From positions 10,517,319 to 10,581,318 of the forward strand of contig CM072808.1 of the NCBI GenBank assembly GCA_037013495.1: DNA of 64,000 nt, in the 5' to 3' direction. The notes below the pieces were generated by a model. The model ran no database searches, was not told the DNA's origin, and was given only the letters and a program-made list of their open reading frames with translations. The stretch comes from Hippophae tibetana. Taxonomy: Eukaryota > Streptophyta > Magnoliopsida > Rosales > Elaeagnaceae. Below are positions 24,432 through 35,519 of this stretch, piece by piece. Both the position numbers and the translations under genes were made by a program. Every line of letters starts with the position of its first letter. Within the stretch, counting starts at the first letter, position 1.

Positions 24432-25352
24432 CAATATGATGGAGAAAGAGGGGGACGGTAGAGAGAGCAGATCTAAGTTATTTTTGGTGGAGAAAAGGAA
24501 ATTTTGGAGAGAAAGGTTGGAGAAGGTTGAAGGATCATCACTATTGTTGCTACCAAGTCTTCATCTTCAAGAGTTCTTCATCTCTTCTCCTTAGCTTTTA
24601 TTTTCTGCAGTTTTCAGATTGTTTGATCATGGATTCAATTGAGAATATGTTTGTTCTTAATTTCGTTATGAACTAATTCATTTTTGCTAAGGCTATGATG
24701 TAGTTGAATCAAGAAAATCTGATTTCTTGTGTTATCGTTATATGAATTCATTGTTTTCAAGTTGAGTATTTATTTCCATGCTTAATGCTTTTAAATTTCT
24801 GATTAAGATTTAAATGATTTGTTGCATTATATTGAGACCGAGAGGAGATGTGTAATGAATGCTTCTTGTGATAAATACCGTATGTTGAATGCGAGTTTGA
24901 CACCTAATGCATGATGTATGTGGTTATTCTAGAAATTCCATAAATCGTAATGTGCTTATTTGTGATTAAATCTTCATAGAAATATAGTTGGTTTTCATAG
25001 ATAAGTAATTCTAATATAACTTGAGAGAGAGTATTAGATAAGTTTGGGTTTTTCAACCATCACTTTTAGCTTTGATTCTCATATAACATGACTTGAAATC
25101 GGATTGAATTGATTTAGCGAAATCAAATGCCTTAGCGTTTTTAATCATTTGTGAACAACATTAAATTTTGTTATTTACATTTAGTTTTATGTTAATTTGC
25201 TTTTAAAACAATTTCAACAATTCGGTTTTCAAATAAAATTAGGGTTAGTCAATTTCGATACTTAGTAATGCCATTCCTTGTGGGTTCGATATCCGTACTT
25301 TTTGTACACTTTATTACTTGAACGATTCGTACACTTGCGAAAATAAGCATCA

Positions 25353-28300
25353 ATCGTATACATATATTCCTTCACAATCACTTCGAGTCCATGACAAAGA
25401 ATCATCATCATCAATTAGATCATCACATACATTAGGCAATTTATTTGAGAAATTACTAATATTGGTTAATGTATCAAGCATAGAGTCATTATCTTCTACA
25501 ACATCACAATGGTAAAACTCTTTTTGTGGAGGCATTAACAACAACAGACCATCTTGGATCAATTTGATCGCTCACGTAAAATACTTGTTTTGCAGGAAGT
25601 GCTAACGTGAAAGGATCATCAGTGTGACTTATCCTGGATAAATTTACAAGGGTAAATCCAAAATCATCTATTTTATATCCAACATTGATAACATCTTCGA
25701 CCCAATCACACAAAAAAAATATTTCTTGGAAGACCTCATAATCCAATTCCCAAATCTCTTGTATTATACCATAATATGTTCTATCAGAAAGTACAGGATT
25801 AGCATCTTTTGAACTGGAAAATTGCATAGTTTGTGCAACCATCTTCACCCCACTATTTTGATTTACTCAGACTTTGTCCCTAGCTTGAGTCGTAAACCTC
25901 GATCCATTTATTGTGAAACTATAAAATGATTTGACATCGAATTTTGGCCCATGTGCAAGCCATTGTAAACTTTCTGATATTTTATGATTGGGTTTCTTGA
26001 GTTCATCTCGAATCTATGTATACAAAAACACAAAATGTGTTTAGAGCAAAGTTTTAAAACATTGAATAGATCTAGGAAGATACATGCATGAATTTTTGTT
26101 TGTGACACTTACATGGTTGTGAAACCAATTAATAAGCTCTCGCTTATGTTCATCATACAACCATTTTTCTCCTTCTTCTTTTTTATAACGAGGATTGATC
26201 TTCAATAAGTTTAAATGCATCCTGTAATGTTATTAAAAATATATTAAGTTATATATCATCATTAATAGTTAAATAGAAAATGATTTTTGCAATCATGAAA
26301 CAATGAACATCACTTACTCTATGTACTGTTGTGCCTCATTATTATTTACCAAAATGATTCGGTGTGCTTTTTCCCATCCAGTGTGATCAATAAATAATTT
26401 CTTACTTCCACCAAGCATAGGGTTACCTACTTGGATCATGTGACATTCTAAGAATAACTTGTGCATAGGATTCCCAATTTCAGTGCAACCACTAAAGTAT
26501 TCAGAAAAAAACTCAATGGCCTCTTCATAATGTAGCATTCCACTATGCATCCTTCAGGTCGATATCTATTATTTACATATCCTTTAAGGACTTGCATATA
26601 TCTCTCAAAAGGATACATCCACCTTAAGTAAGTAGGACCACATAATTGAACCTCTTGAACTAAATGAACACATAACTGAATCATTATATCGAAGAAAGAA
26701 GGAGGAAAATATTTTTCAATTAGACAAAAAGTCTCTACAATTTCTTTCTGTAAAGAATTTAACTCGCCAATTGATATAGATTTCTTGCATATTGTATTGA
26801 AGAATGAACAAAGCCAAATTATTGATAATCGAACATGTTTTGGAAGAATTGATCTAATAGCAACTGGTAATAACTGTTGCATTAAGATATGACAGTCATG
26901 TGATTTCAATCCATACAGTCTCTTATCGGTGATAGACAAAAAATTTCTTAAGTTGGATGAGTAACCATCAGGAACTTTCACACCCTCCAAACATTTACAA
27001 AACACATCCTTCTCTTTTGTTGACATTGTATATGATGCTGGTGGTAAGTATGTTCGATTCTTATCATTTTCCACCCTTGGTTCCAATTCAGGTCGTATGC
27101 TTAGTTTCTTTAAATCCAATCTTGCTTTAATTACATCCTTTGTTTTTCCAGGTATATTAAGTAAAGTACCAATCAAGCTCTCACATACATTCTTCTCAAT
27201 GTGCATGACATCTAAGATGTGATGAATGCGTAGGTCTTTCCAATAAGGTAATTCCCAAAATATTGATTTTTTTTCCAACAACCATGGTAAGTCGGTTCAA
27301 ACTCTTTTTCATTTTCACCCATTTCATTAGTTGACCTCTTTCGTTTCCCTACCTTAGTGAGTTTTTTTTCATCTTTCCATATCATTTGAATGTCATCCCA
27401 TTCAATTGCCTTAATATCTCAATACCTCGCAAAGTTTGAGTTGCATGATCATGATCTTCTTCACCATCGAACGGATTCTTTTGGTATCTAAACTTGTGTC
27501 CAGATGGAAAAAATCTTCTATGTCTTCTATAAGACATCTTTTGTTCGTGAAAAAAACAAGATAAGTTGCAGAAGTTCCATCGCTACATATAGGACATCCC
27601 TTGTAACCTTTTGTTGCATGTCTTGATAAGTTTCCATAGGCCGGAAAATCATTAATTGTCCATAAAAGGACCCCCTTCAAGTGAATGTATTTTTTTATGT
27701 GCATCATAAATATTTACACCATCATTCCACAATGTCTTTAAATCATCTATCAGAGGCTGAAAATATACATCAATATCAACACCGGGTTGTTTCGGTCCTG
27801 AGATCAATAATGTTAACATAATGAATTTTCTTTTCATACACAACCAGGGAGGAAGGTTGTATGTTACTATAATTACTACCCAACAGCTATATCTACTACT
27901 GAGGGAACTATGTGGATTAATTCCATCAGCAGCAATGGCAAGACGAAGATTGCGTGGATCAGATGAGAATTGAGGAGATAAATTATCTACTACTTTCCAA
28001 TTTGGAGAATCACAAGGATAACGTAGCACCTCATTATCAGATCGATTATCTGAATGCCAAGTCAACATCTTTGATGTATATTTACTATTGAACAACCTTT
28101 GAAAGTGAGGAATCGGAGGAAAGTACCAAAGAACCTTTGCAGGCACGCCTTTCTTATGTGTTGTACTCTCATTTGTACCATGCTTCCATCTCGATTCTTT
28201 ACACATAGGATAATCATGTAATTTCTCATATTCTTTTCTATAAAGAATGCAATCATTAGGACAAGCGTGAATCTTATGATATTCCATGCCAAATCGACTA

Positions 28301-28869
28301 AGAGATTTCTTCTCTTCATCCATTGAAGATGGCAATTCAATACCATCAGGAAACATATCGACTAGTAGATTTAGTTATTCTGTGAATCCCTTGTCAGAAA
28401 AACCATGTTTTGCCTTCACATTGTACAAATGAACCAATCCTGACATTTTAGTGTATTTTTTGCATTTTGGATACAACGGTTTTTCGGTATCTTCTATAAG
28501 TTTATTAAAGGTTTCGGGATCATCCTCGCATAATTCATCTTTAACACCATGAAACATATTTTCTGTCTGTACATTATGATACGATGTATGTAATCCACTC
28601 ACATTCTTATTTATCTTTTTCCCATGAGTATTATCAATATTTGCTCCATGATAATACCAACATTTATAGCTCAATAGAATACCATTACGGATAAGGTGAT
28701 ACTTAACCTCATCAAATTCATGAAATCACTCATTTTTACATTTAACGCATGGGCATCGAATCATACTACTTCCAGTATTACTATTTCTACAAGCAAATTC
28801 CATGAAACTTTCAACTCCAGAAATATAGTCTTACTCAATTCTACACTTTGACATCCAAGATTTGTCCAT
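25353..28869 (-). pseudogene. CACTA transposase TNPD (tnp2, DUF4218, DUF4216)
   Basis: Start MDKSWMSKCRIE at 28869. N-terminal motif: RCPCVKCKNE. The tnp2 core is ACPNDCILYRKEYEKLHDYP (about 28265), CDSPNWKVVDNL and AADGINPHSSLS (about 27925), and KTLWNDGVNIYDAHK. Then FPAYGNLSRHATKGYKGCPIC (about 27610), FWELPYWKDLRIHHILDVMH (about 27235), a DUF4218-like LPVAIRSILPKHVRLSIIWL to LRWMYPFERYMQVLKGYV (about 26880-26560), and a DUF4216-like YYGIIQEIWELDY to DPFTLALPAKQVFYV (about 25770-25575). TNPD is the transposase that cuts CACTA ends. Breaks include stop TAA at 28831-28833 (codon 13; the relative at 4438 has CAA), a TGA in the CKNE segment, TAA at 28375-28377 and a frameshift around 27650-27710. 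The solo LTR sits at its 3' end. Confidence 0.88.
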
Positions 28870-29700
28870 TTTCTATTGATGACATTAATTAAACATATTA
28901 CTTAATTAGGTATACAATGAATATATTTCAAGTATTATTATATATAAATTTCATAATTATTAGAATATATATCAAAACATACATAATGCAAAACAATTAT
29001 CATTTTAATCATTTTACAAAACCATTTCTATACAAATTAAAAAATAAGCAACATGTTAGCATGAATATATAAAACCAATCACGCACTTTGGTTGATTCTA
29101 ATTTCTAAGCATGTTACTATATCATAATTAAAAAATAATATTAATTATACGTATATAAATAAATTGGTGCACACATAGTAAATCCACAACATTTGAGATA
29201 TTATTTCCACAAAAAATAACAAGCAAAATAAAAAAATACCTAAATCAAATATTTATACAAAATATAAAACAAACTGAATAATAAGCTGCAAAATTCTACT
29301 TAATAAAATATAATTATTTATAATATATAAATAAATTTATCCACACACAGTAAATATATATAAACCATCAAACCCACAACATTTCAGATATTATTTCCAC
29401 GTAAAATAAGTCAAACATAACAAACAAAATAAAAACATACCTAAATCAAGAATTTATACAGAAAATGGGTATAATTGTTTTTAATATTTTGCTCAAAAAA
29501 ATAGAAGAACTGAAAGATAATGTGAGAAGAGGAATATAACTTACAAAACGACGTTACAATTGGTGGTCGGAGGTGGCTAGAAATTTAGAAAGAAGGTGAT
29601 GCACGGTGTAGATTTTGGGAGAAAATGGAGGAGAGTGAGGAAGAAAATGGAGGAGAGAGAGGAAGGAAAATGAGTTCTGCGTAAAAAATGAACCGAATTT
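28870..29700. other. CACTA 5' leader, no gene
   Basis: Very AT-rich sequence between the TNPD start and the subterminal repeat array. It includes two diverged copies of a phrase with CACAACATTT-AGATATTATTTCCAC (about 29185-29220 and 29370-29400), so a local duplication is present. No coding signal. Confidence 0.6.
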
Positions 29701-29711
29701 GGATATATTAG

Positions 29712-29924
29712 GTGGATAGCGTCGGTTGACGTGGAGAACCGACGCTATCCACGTGGATAGTGTCGGTTCTCAACGTCAATTGACGCTATCCATGTGACGT
29801 AGCATTGGTTCTCCACGTCAACCGATACTATCCACGTGACGTAGCGTCGGTTCTCCATGTCAACCGACGCTATCCTCGTGACGTAGCATCGGTTCTCCAC
29901 ATCAACCAACACTATCCAAGCTGA
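29712..29924. repeat. CACTA subterminal repeat array, outer-left half
   Basis: Alternating direct and inverted copies of a roughly 10-base core (ACCGACGCTA / TAGCGTCGGT) embedded in GGATAG-GTCGGTT, CTCCACGTCAACCGA and CACGTGACGTAGC phrases. This is the usual TNPA-binding array layout of En/Spm elements. A repetitive 60-codon frame across it is an artefact. Confidence 0.9.
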
Positions 29925-29977
29925 CATTTATTGTGATTGATGTTCTTTTAGAGTGGCAATCTCACTTATCACTGAGG

Positions 29978-30256
29978 CCTTAAAGGAGTTGAATTCTTCT
30001 TCAATTTTAGTGTACTTATCCTTACTTACCGTCTCAGGCTTTGGTTTTGGAATGTTAAAATACTCCATAGAACAATCATATTGGCTACCTCCCCTAACAC
30101 GACCAGGATGCTCGAGTCCGAATGCATGATATAAAGCATCTCTCTCAAGCTCTTCGATTATTTCAACTCTGGATATTTTTTCTTGAACAACTCTCTACAA
30201 ATAATAAAGCACACAAACATATCATTCATTATTACATCAATTATTAAATATCATTA
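29978..30256 (-). repeat. 279-bp duplicate of the Ulp1-region exon
   Basis: Matches 22482-22760 over exactly 279 bases with no indel. I count 17 substitutions (about 94% identity). The segment covers the 5' part of the large Ulp1-region exon plus the adjacent intron-like sequence, in the same orientation. It lies inside the subterminal array, with repeats on both sides (29712-29924 and 30262-30400). Confidence 0.92.
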
Positions 30257-30261
30257 TCAAC

Positions 30262-30455
30262 CTGACGTAGCGTCAGTTGACGTGGAAAACCGACGCTATC
30301 TACGTGGATAGCATCGGTTCTCCACATCAATCGACGCTACGTCCAACATGGATAGTGTCGGTTCTACATCGAACCGACTTTAAATTCATTATAAGTCGGT
30401 TTCTTCCAAAAACTGACTTTACACAGCGACTTAAATACCCCTTTTTGTACTAGTG
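30262..30455. repeat. CACTA right subterminal repeats and terminus
   Basis: Further ACCGACGCTA-type units up to about 30360, then GAACCGACTTTAAATTC, TAAGTCGGTTTCTTCC, AGCGACTTAAATACCCC and the terminus TTTTTGTACTAGTG. The first bases match the terminus of the element at 3501. Confidence 0.88.
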
Positions 30456-30458
30456 AAA

Positions 30459-31950
30459 ACTGGTGCCTCCTTTAGCTGTTTAAATGAGTTTTCAGCATAT
30501 GCATTCCAATTAAACCCTTCCTTGCTCAAGAAACGAGTTAAGGGAGCTGCCAAACTACCAAAATTACAAAACAAAATCTATAATAGCCAGCTAACCCCAG
30601 GAAGCCTCTGACTCCTTTAGATGTGGTTTGGATTGGCCATTCCTTAACAGCTTGGATCTTTGATGGGTTCACAGAGACCCTTTGATCTGAGACCACATGG
30701 CCCAAATATTCTATTTATTTCACCTCGAATTGGAATTTGGTTTCCTTGGCATACAAGCTATTGGTTACTAGAAGCTGAAAGGCTACTTTCACATGCTCCA
30801 AGTGATCATCCCTTGATTGGGAGTATATCAAGATGTCATCAAAGAATACCAAGATGAACTTTCAAAGGTAAAGGTTTGGAAAGATCATTCATGAGACCTA
30901 GGAAAGTAGCTGGGGCATTAGTGAGGCTAAAAGGCATTACTAAGAATTCATAATGGCCTTCATGGGTTCTAAAGGATGTCTTAGGGATATCGTCATGATA
31001 GACTCTTATCTGATGATACCCTGATAGCAAATCTATCTTGGAGAAAACATGAGCCCCATAGAGCTCATCCAATAGCTCATCAATCACAGGGATGGGGTAC
31101 TTGTCCTTAACTATGCTATCATTCAAAGCTCGATAATCTACACAGAATCTCTAACTGCCATCAGTTGTTTTACCAACAACACTGGTGAAGAAAATAGGCT
31201 ACTACTATGCCTGATTAGCCAATACTGAAGAAGTTCTTTAACCATCTTCTCAATCTCTGTCTTTTGATAATAGGTGTAACGGTAGGGTCTGACATTAATT
31301 GGTCGTGCTCTTGTCTTCAGAGGTATACGATGATCTTATTGTCTTTTTAGAAGCAGCTCTGAGGGTAGCTCAAATATATGAGAGAATTGTTAATAATTTG
31401 ACTCATTTCTGGAAATGAGGAAAAATCCTCCTGTGGGTCCTAACCCCTTATGGGCAAAATCTGAAGGAACAACCCTATATTCTACAGCTCACTGTATTCC
31501 TTGTTGGTTAGTGTTGCAATATTGGTTCTTTGTAAGCCTTGGAATGTATGAGTGGCTCCTCCTAGCTTGAAGCTGAGGGTGAGCCTTTTATAATCCATTT
31601 CTATTGGACCTAGGGTTTCAAGCCACTGAACCCTGAGCACTACCTGCATGCAGCTACTAGTAGCATAAAATATTCTGTTGAGACCATATACCCTTGAATT
31701 GAAAGAGTAAGGCCCCTACATTTCCCCACGCACTGAATCTTTTCACGATTGGCTATCATAACTTCCAAGTTCTGATTCTTAGTGATAGTGAAGCCAAACT
31801 AGGAAACCAAGGTTTGATCAATGAAATTATATGTACTACCCCCATCTATCAAAACTAGTACCCTTTTATTTCTTAGATTTCCCATAACTCTAAGTGTTTG
31901 AGGATGATTAGTATCTGTTATTATGTGAAACGAGATTTCTAGCACCAACT
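30459..31950 (-). pseudogene. Reina-like pol, 5' part (protease, RT)
   Basis: Minus-strand fragments in order. Protease: VLIDGGSTYNFIDQTLVS (about 31860-31800), with D-G-G in place of the usual DTG/DSG-type triad and a stop soon after. RT: INVRPYRYTYYQKTEIEKMV (about 31300), then [34 protein letters not shown] and [17 protein letters not shown] (31126-30839). The active-site box FFDDILIYS lies near 30840, then EYLGHVVSDQRVSVNPSKI, GVRGFLGLAGYYR, and the start of RNase H up to the CACTA break at 30458. The RT aspartates are kept (FFDD). Frameshifts near 31180, 30890 and 30560 and stops inactivate it. Confidence 0.85.
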
Positions 31951-31999
31951 CCTAAGGTTCTTGTTCAGGGTGCTCTTCTTCTGGAGTTTCTATAAACAT

Positions 32000-32892
32000 T
32001 TGGGGTGGCACACAACAGTGACATGCTACAAACTTCTCATCACAATAGTAGCACAAGCCTTATCTCTCCGTTCTCGTGCCACCTGATTAGTGATTCTTAT
32101 AAAAGTCACTGGTTGGGATGTATTGGAACGCTGCAGAGGTGGAGGTCCCAGCAGACCAGCGTGGGAGTGGTTTGTTGTTTTGGGATTGCTTGTATAAGAC
32201 TGGTAACATGGATTCTGGGCATATTTCCTCTACAATAGATTTCTCTCTTCAATGATCCTAGCTACTCCAATGGCCTCAGCCAATTTTTTAGGTTATTTGA
32301 TCTTAACATCGAGGCAGACTTCATATTTTAATCCAACTATAAAGCACCCTATTAGGAACGCTTCTAATAGTCCATCCACTCTGTGTGAAAATATTTCAAA
32401 GGCTTCTTGGTATGTTGCTACACTAGTGGTATGCCTTAGGCGGGTTAGAGCTTCTGAGGGATCTTCGTAATCTGTTCGTCCAAATCTGAGTTGGACGACA
32501 TTGGTGAATTCCACCCAAGTGAGAGGTCCTCGAAACATGGTTAGCCAGTGATGCCACTGCAACGCAATGCGTTCCAAATGAAAGGACGCGAGGTGCACCT
32601 GTTGATCTGGGCTAACATTAGTGAACTCACAATATTGCTCAGCTCTATAGATCCACCTAGTTAGATCTTCACCAGAGAATCTAGGAAATGAAAGTTTCAA
32701 GTTAGGGTGGGGGTTTTCTATGATCGATCGTGAAGTATGGGGATGAGGTCGTAGCATTCCTTCTCGTGCGAAGGGGTTAACCTCTGGAGGGTTTTGAGTT
32801 GCACGGATTTCCTGTAAATGAGAGGGCACAGTGCCGATGGTTTCCATAACCTCAGTACAAAATTCCAGATTAGATTTTCCCCGAGTATCCAT
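32000..32892 (-). pseudogene. Reina-like gag
   Basis: I place the start at 32892 (MDTRGKSNLEF), because 33057 lies inside the LTR and 32892 directly follows the primer site. The open part runs to 32293 (199 codons) and contains the gag core: LKLSFPRFSGEDLTRWIYRA, EQYCEFTNVSPDQQVHLASF, ALQWHHWL and FTNVVQLRFGR. The frame continues past a stop with AEAIGVARIIEERN. A decayed zinc-knuckle zone near 32050 (KACATIVM) is no longer a clear CCHC. Gag forms the cytoplasmic particle in which reverse transcription occurs. Confidence 0.82.
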
Positions 32893-32895
32893 GGT

Positions 32896-32913
32896 CGAAC
32901 GGCTTTGATACCA
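32896..32913 (-). promoter_or_regulatory. Primer binding site (initiator Met tRNA type)
   Basis: The minus strand reads TGGTATCAAAGCCGTTCG one base inside the 5' LTR. TGGTATCA-AGCC matches the 3' end complement of plant initiator tRNA-Met with one change (A for G). Confidence 0.85.
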
Positions 32914-32914
32914 C

Positions 32915-33213
32915 TGATATGGTAAATTTATAGAGAATAAGATAAAGGAAGAAGAAGAACTAGAGTAGGAGTTGAATTTTGTGTAAGATTTTTGATTATC
33001 CTTCTTATTTCTAAGTGGATTTATATATATCCTTATAGGAACAAAATTGACGAACAAATCCTAACTGATTTCTGACATTCCTAGTAGAATTTCCTAGCCC
33101 TAATTTATTCGGTGGTCCCTTTCTATTTCCCTAACCAAATTTGTGCCTTCCCTACGCCTAACCTCCACACGCAATGCTTTTCTGACGAGGATGAACAGAA
33201 TGAGCTCATATCA
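32915..33213 (-). mobile_element. Reina-like 5' LTR
   Basis: 299 bases, starts TGATATGG and ends CATATCA. TATA-type TTATATATAT at 33021-33030. Target duplication TTGAC follows at 33214-33218, identical to 18434-18438. Confidence 0.92.
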
Positions 33214-33261
33214 TTGACTTGACACTTTTTTCTTTACTATACCAAGTCCTTGACCAAGCCA

Positions 33262-33560
33262 TATGATCAACCCATAATTGTTTTTAAATTTCTAGGCATT
33301 CTACATTTGTTTTTAAACAATGTGATCAAACCCTAATTTTTTTAAATTAATCAGCATTCTATGTTGGTTTTGAAACAATGTGATCAAACCATAATTGTTT
33401 TAAACTTCTTGGGCATTATATGTAAGCTTTTACGCCTTGCCCTCAACCCATAATTATTTCTTTAGGTATTTTATATTGGTTTTTAAAATGCATGATCAAC
33501 CTTTAAAATCTTGTTTTTTATGCATATTGTATATTGGTGCTCATGCATTATGATCAACCA
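33262..33560. repeat. Diverged tandem repeats, about 58-bp period
   Basis: The phrase (T/A)GATCAA-CC-TAATT recurs near 33264, 33323, 33381, 33441, 33492 and 33551, each followed by TTTTAAA-T and GGCATT-TA-TTGG variants. That gives six decayed units. Confidence 0.75.
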
Positions 33561-33605
33561 AATCCATGCATTGACTAGCGGAGCAGAGAAAAAGTTTCCT
33601 CACCT

Positions 33606-34020
33606 GATCATTAACATCAGAAGATTACCTCAAGAAGATGTACTATCGTGGGGTCTGAATGTCTCCTCCTTAGGCTGGGCCATAAAAGTAAAAAATTATT
33701 ATGCCTACACCTTTCCTAGGCAAGTCCAAGATAAAGCTACCTTGATCTTGAAGTAAAGACCTTTTCTGGGTGTTCTACTTGATCATTAACATCAAGTTAT
33801 CAATCTAAGAAGATGGGCCATCATGAGGCTCATAGTCTTTCCCTATGTTTATATCACGTAATTGCTACCTCATTGTGCCTACATCATATCCGAGGAAAAC
33901 TAAGAAAAGGTTGTCTCACACTCTAAGCAAGGACATCTTTTGGGTGGTCTACCTAATCAATGGCATCAAGTAATCAACCCACTCTAGCACTTACAATTAA
34001 CAATTTCCATTTCCAAATTC
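33606..34020. repeat. Diverged tandem repeats, about 175-bp period
   Basis: GATCATTAACATCA-G-A at 33606 and 33781 and AATCAATGGCATCAAGTAATC near 33955 mark unit starts 175 and about 174 bases apart. Units also share AGAAGATG, CCTACA-C, CCTAGG/CCGAGG-AA and CTTTT-TGGGTG-TCTAC. Two full units and the start of a third. Confidence 0.75.
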
Positions 34021-34329
34021 AACAATGTATCCAATTGTTTCCCATTTCATTGACAACTTCTCATACATTAGGAAAAATAAGCCACCCCTCTACCAACTAG
34101 GAAAAGGAAACAACTAAAAGCAACCATATGGTAAGTTAAATTGGTAAGGAAAATTCATGAACATAGATTAATTAAAAAATGAAAAATTTGAACAATGCTT
34201 GCAATAACCCATCTAATGTTTGAAAATTTGTTCAAAAGTTAAACTTTTTTAAAATGCTCCATGTTTCAAAAGAGTCTCGGCTCAAGCCAACCAAATCTAG
34301 GGTGGTTTTTCTTTAATTTGAACAATCAA

Positions 34330-34870
34330 CTGGAAATCTCTCCTAAGTGATATTACCAACCTACTTAGTTTGAGAACCTTGATGGAAGAGAAAAAAAACT
34401 TCTGGCTTTGACTTAATCTCCTCGAATTCATAGGACCCATTTTTGGGTTGGAAACTTAAGGACCTAATGAAAATTTGATGAGACTTCTCTCATCTTGAGC
34501 AGCCAAGGTCTCCCTAGAATAGAATTATTGTATGCAAGAACATCCATCACAATGAAATTGGCCATGTCTATATCCCATAGAATCATTATTGGTAGTTTCA
34601 TAGTTCCTACAATATAAGTTATTCTCTTATTGAACCTAACTATAGTGCATTTCCATTTTCTTTGTATGTCCTTTATTCTAAAATATAGGTCTCTAATGGT
34701 AGACAAGAACAAAACGTGTACTAAGCTTCCTGTGTCTTTCTCGATTCTCCCGACATCTTAAAGGTATATCCATACTATAATGACCAATGGGTCCTTATAA
34801 GGAGATGAGATTTCATCCTCCATTGAGAAGGAGATTTTGGACTCCTTAAATCAATTTATCAATTCCCAAA
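34330..34870 (-). pseudogene. Ty3/gypsy (Tat-like) protease relic
   Basis: Minus-strand fragments: ISFSMEDEISSPYKDPLVI (about 34850-34795), then the protease loop DTGSLVHVLFLSTI (about 34745-34700) with a DTG catalytic triad. Then RITYIVGTMKLPIMI and DVLAYNNSILGRPWLLKM, ending in VSSNFH (34464). The ILGRPWL box after a Y-N-SILG motif is characteristic of plant Tat-type gypsy proteases. Stops precede and follow, and no RT is visible. The sequence to about 35250 may be decayed gag of the same element, but I cannot support that. Confidence 0.75.
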
Positions 34871-35519
34871 TTGGCTCAGCTTCTCCCTTTGTACTTCTAG
34901 TAGGTATCTCTAATGGGAATTGTTGGCTTTACCATAAAACCCATTCAACCATGAATGGAAAGAATCATCCACACATTTAATTGGGTAAGTTTGTAAATAC
35001 CATGTTTATCAAGCACTTGTCCTTATTGATGGATCACGCTTCTTCTTATAGGAGCTACCTATCATTGCCTTACACCAACTCCCCTACATACCCTTGTTCT
35101 AGGAGATTCTCTATTTCCCTTGTCAAATGCATGCAACATATGGTGACACTCCTGGTGTTCCAAAGAAAAGAGTACTACATGCTAGTGTTCCTATGTTGTG
35201 CCCTATTCTTTTGTGGCCATATTACATTAGGTTCTCTTCCAACTTCATAACTTCTACTAGAGAAACTTTTGTGGCCATATATTATGTTTGATTCTTGAAA
35301 AAGGGTCTTTGTTCTAGATTAATCCTAGACATTTGTACACTTCTTCCCTTGCTCACCTTCATTTCCTTTTCAAAGTTAAGAAAATTATGTATCTCAGCAA
35401 AATCTTTGTTTAAAGTCCTTGATATCATCTATGTAAATTATGTAAATAAGTTGTGTAAGTCCTATATGTCCTTTTTTTCAAAATATGGACTCCATTTTCT
35501 TTTACGTAGTTTATTATCA
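34871..35519. other. No supportable gene
   Basis: Possible decayed upstream gag of the gypsy relic on the minus strand. The open frames here carry no recognisable motif. Confidence 0.4.

Larger units (their letters stand above)
23796..25352 (+). mobile_element. Solo LTR inserted in the CACTA element
   Basis: It starts TGATAAGAGC and ends AAGCATCA, and is flanked by perfect ATCGT duplications at 23791-23795 and 25353-25357. No internal retrotransposon sequence remains, so it is a solo LTR of 1557 bases left by LTR-LTR recombination. A TATATATA at 24424-24431 followed by a purine-rich leader implies + strand transcription. It interrupts the 3' end of TNPD: the truncated frame gains a TGA from the LTR's first bases. 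Its GC-rich U3 repeats are listed separately. Confidence 0.92.
20569..30455 (-). mobile_element. CACTA (En/Spm) transposon inside the Reina-like element
   Basis: Left terminus CACTACTACAGAAATAGG. The right terminus reads CACTAGTACAAAAAGGGG when reverse-complemented. Flanking AAA at 20566-20568 and 30456-30458 is the 3-bp target duplication. Removing the element plus one AAA rejoins the Reina RNase H reading frame. Minus-strand genes are TNPD (28869-25353) and a Transposase_24-like plus Ulp1-like region (23740-21620). Extras are a long hairpin, a solo LTR, subterminal repeats and a 279-bp internal duplication. TNPD is broken by nonsense codons, so this copy is not autonomous as it stands. Confidence 0.93.
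18439..33213 (-). mobile_element. Reina-like chromovirus (Ty3/gypsy), split by a CACTA element
   Basis: A complete but dead LTR retrotransposon with gag-protease-RT-RNase H-integrase-chromodomain order on the minus strand. It has 299-bp LTRs at both ends and TTGAC target duplications at 18434-18438 and 33214-33218. Without the 9.9-kb CACTA insertion at 20569-30455 it would be about 4.9 kb. The small size, short LTRs, initiator-Met primer site and C-terminal chromodomain fit the Reina lineage. The LTRs differ at about 40 of 299 positions by eye, mostly transitions, which indicates an old insertion. Confidence 0.9.

Noticed and set aside
29745..29927. Repetitive 60-codon ORF with VDVENR-type repeats
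   Set aside because: It reads across the CACTA subterminal DNA repeats. The peptide repeat is a by-product of the DNA repeat.
29712..30360. CRISPR-like spaced repeats
   Set aside because: Units alternate orientation, have no uniform spacers and sit at a CACTA end in a plant genome.
32005..32470. Two + strand ORFs opposite Reina gag
   Set aside because: Antisense shadows of the minus-strand gag, which has family motifs and a matching primer site upstream.
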